Source of the DNA: Coriobacteriia bacterium
Lineage (GTDB): Bacteria > Actinomycetota > Coriobacteriia > Anaerosomatales > SLCP01
NCBI GenBank assembly: GCA_007123455.1
Contig: SKKZ01000037.1
Span: 1 to 6,247, forward strand
Length of the DNA stretch: 6,247 nt
Reading direction: 5' to 3'
The translations under genes were made by a program, and so were the position numbers. A model generated the notes under the pieces. That model saw only the letters and a program-made list of their open reading frames with translations, ran no database searches and was not told the origin of the DNA. Below, one piece after another: positions 4,747 through 6,247 of this stretch. Within the stretch, counting starts at the first letter, position 1. Each line of letters opens with the position of its first letter.

Positions 4747-6247
4747 ATGTTCTGCAACCAGTGTGAACAGACCGCCCGCGGAGTCGCCTGCACCACTGTG
4801 GGCGTGTGCGGGAAGAAAGAAGACGTCGCCGCGCTCCAGGATCTGCTCGTCAATGCCTGCCGTGGACTGGCCGTCGTGGCCATCGACGCCGGGGAGCGGG
4901 GAGTCGACACCTCCGAGGCCGGCCGCTTCATCGCCGACTCGCTCTTCACCACGCTCACCAACGTCGATTTCGACCCTGCGTCGATCGCCGAGAAGGTCGA
5001 CGAGGCCGTTCGGCTGCGAGAGGAGCTTACGTGCGAGACGTGTTCCGAGGTCTCCGGTGCGTTCGTGGACCTGACGCCCGCTTCGAGTGTCGAGGGTCAG
5101 GTCGCACAAGCTGTCGAACTCGGCAGCCCGTGGGACACCACGCGTGACGAGGACGTGCAGGCGCTCCAGCAGACGACGCTCTACGGCCTGAAGGGCGTTG
5201 CCGCCTACGCCCATCACGCGCGCACCCTCGGCCAGGAGGACCCGGCGGTCTACGCGTACCTCTTCAAGGCTCTTGCGGCCCTCGGGGATGCCTCGCTCGA
5301 CCTGAACGCCTGGGTTGCTCTCACGCTCGAGTGCGGCGAGGTCAACCTTCGGACGATGGAGCTGCTCGACGCCGGCAACACCGGCACCTACGGTCACCCG
5401 GTGCCTACCGAGGTGCCACTGGGCCACCGGGGAGGCAAGGCCATCCTCATCTCCGGCCACGATCTGCGCGACCTGCAGCTGTTGCTCGAGCAGACCGAGG
5501 GCAAGGGCATCGATGTCTACACGCATGGCGAGATGCTGCCGACCCACGCCTACCCCGAGCTCAAGAAGCACCCGCACTTCTACGGCCACTACGGCACCGC
5601 GTGGCAGAACCAGCACAAGGAGTTCGAGGCCTTCCCCGGCGCGATCCTCATGACCACGAACTGCCTCATGCCCCCGCGCGACAGCTACAAGGAGCGCCTC
5701 TTCACGAGCGGACCGGTGCACTTCCCCGGTGTCCCGCACGTCAACGGCGACTTCTCGGCGGTCATCACCAAGGCGCTCGCCATGCCCGGCTTCACCTCCG
5801 AGACCGACGGAGGAAGCGTGCTCGTCGGGTTCGGCCGCAACACCGTGCTCGGCGTTGCTCCCCAGGTCATCGACGCGGTCAAGAACGGCGCAATCAAACA
5901 CTTCTTCCTGGTCGGAGGGTGCGACGGTGCCAAGCCGGGCCGCAACTACTACACCGAGTTCGTGGAGCAGGCACCGGCCGACACGGTCGTCCTCACGCTC
6001 GCGTGCGGCAAGTTCCGCTTCTTCGACAAGCAGCTCGGCGACATCGGCGGCATCCCGCGCCTGCTCGACGTCGGGCAGTGCAACGACGCCTACTCGGCCA
6101 TCAAGATCGCCGTGGCGCTCGCCGACGCGTTCGAAGTCGGCGTGAACGACCTGCCGCTCTCGATGATCCTCTCGTGGTACGAGCAGAAGGCCGTCGCCAT
6201 CCTGCTGACGCTGCTCCACCTCGGCATCACCGATATCCGTCTCGGGC
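4747..6247 (+). CDS. hcp: Class I hybrid cluster protein Hcp (hydroxylamine reductase / NO reductase), truncated by the window edge
   Basis: Hcp reduces nitric oxide to nitrous oxide and, in vitro, hydroxylamine to ammonia; it is a cytoplasmic nitrosative-stress enzyme. The first 500 codons are present; related proteins have about 540 residues, so some 40 are missing at the C-terminus. The N-terminal cluster ligands are C3, C6, C15 and C21 (C-x2-C-x8-C-x5-C), the class I 4Fe-4S pattern of anaerobes rather than the enterobacterial 2Fe-2S type. All hybrid-cluster ligands known from Desulfovibrio Hcp can be placed: H238, E262, C306, C392 (persulphide position), C420, C445, E479 and K481, with spacings essentially as in that enzyme. 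AAGGAG at 4736-4741 lies five bases before ATG 4747. No hcr reductase gene is visible; the ferredoxin-like protein just upstream is the likely electron donor. No frameshift is seen. A long antisense frame over it is a codon-bias shadow. Confidence 0.97.
   Translation, partial: MFCNQCEQTARGVACTTVGVCGKKEDVAALQDLLVNACRGLAVVAIDAGERGVDTSEAGRFIADSLFTTLTNVDFDPASIAEKVDEAVRLREELTCETCSEVSGAFVDLTPASSVEGQVAQAVELGSPWDTTRDEDVQALQQTTLYGLKGVAAYAHHARTLGQEDPAVYAYLFKALAALGDASLDLNAWVALTLECGEVNLRTMELLDAGNTGTYGHPVPTEVPLGHRGGKAILISGHDLRDLQLLLEQTEGKGIDVYTHGEMLPTHAYPELKKHPHFYGHYGTAWQNQHKEFEAFPGAILMTTNCLMPPRDSYKERLFTSGPVHFPGVPHVNGDFSAVITKALAMPGFTSETDGGSVLVGFGRNTVLGVAPQVIDAVKNGAIKHFFLVGGCDGAKPGRNYYTEFVEQAPADTVVLTLACGKFRFFDKQLGDIGGIPRLLDVGQCNDAYSAIKIAVALADAFEVGVNDLPLSMILSWYEQKAVAILLTLLHLGITDIRLG

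Noticed and set aside
4612..6219. Minus-strand open frame of 535 codons antisense to hcp.
   Set aside because: The plus-strand Hcp frame has every cluster ligand in place. The antisense translation is low-complexity, rich in Val, Glu, Arg and Asp, without recognisable domains, as expected from reading GC-rich codons in reverse.
1..6247. CRISPR array, insertion sequence, tRNA or rRNA.
   Set aside because: No regularly spaced repeats, transposase motifs, terminal repeats with target duplications, or tRNA/rRNA-like sequence were seen on either strand.

Overview
The window is GC-rich DNA from what looks like an anaerobic or facultatively anaerobic actinobacterium. A pafB-pafC pair of WYL regulators points to Actinobacteria. 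A class I (anaerobe-type) hybrid cluster protein Hcp with a small ferredoxin beside it points to an anaerobic lifestyle. An anaerobic lineage such as the Coriobacteriia or relatives would fit, but that placement is an inference from gene content only.

Layout. Positions 1-1524 (minus strand) hold pafB and the first 188 codons of pafC, overlapping by 8 bases; pafC runs off the left edge. Together they should form a WYL-type DNA-damage transcription regulator. A 289-base divergent intergenic region (1525-1813) follows, with a -10-like element for pafB, three consecutive GC-rich hairpins, and a 9-bp inverted repeat just before the next gene. Positions 1814-2851 (plus) encode an unrecognised single-pass membrane protein with a long acidic helical ectodomain, which includes three 11-residue repeats. 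It converges on a Crp/Fnr-family regulator (2887-3606, minus) across a 35-base gap filled by an imperfect hairpin.

The right half is a nitrosative-stress module. The Crp/Fnr regulator is divergent from a three-gene plus-strand run: a YgbA-family protein (3784-4212), a small iron-sulphur protein with an unusual cluster pattern and a C-terminal Cys-pair tail (4283-4672), and hcp (4747 to beyond 6247, missing about 40 C-terminal residues). Between the regulator and ygbA lies a 16-bp palindrome with the core TTGAC-N4-GTCAA. It is placed almost exactly where a class II Fnr-type activator would bind relative to a TAGTCT -10 candidate, and the regulator's recognition helix carries the E-x-x-S-R signature that reads TTGA half-sites. 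The simplest model is that the regulator senses NO or a related signal, binds this site, and switches on ygbA, the ferredoxin and hcp, with the ferredoxin passing electrons to Hcp for NO or hydroxylamine reduction. No hcr-type reductase is present in the window. The individual families are known. The least ordinary elements are the ferredoxin architecture, the structured divergent intergenic region and the unidentified membrane protein.
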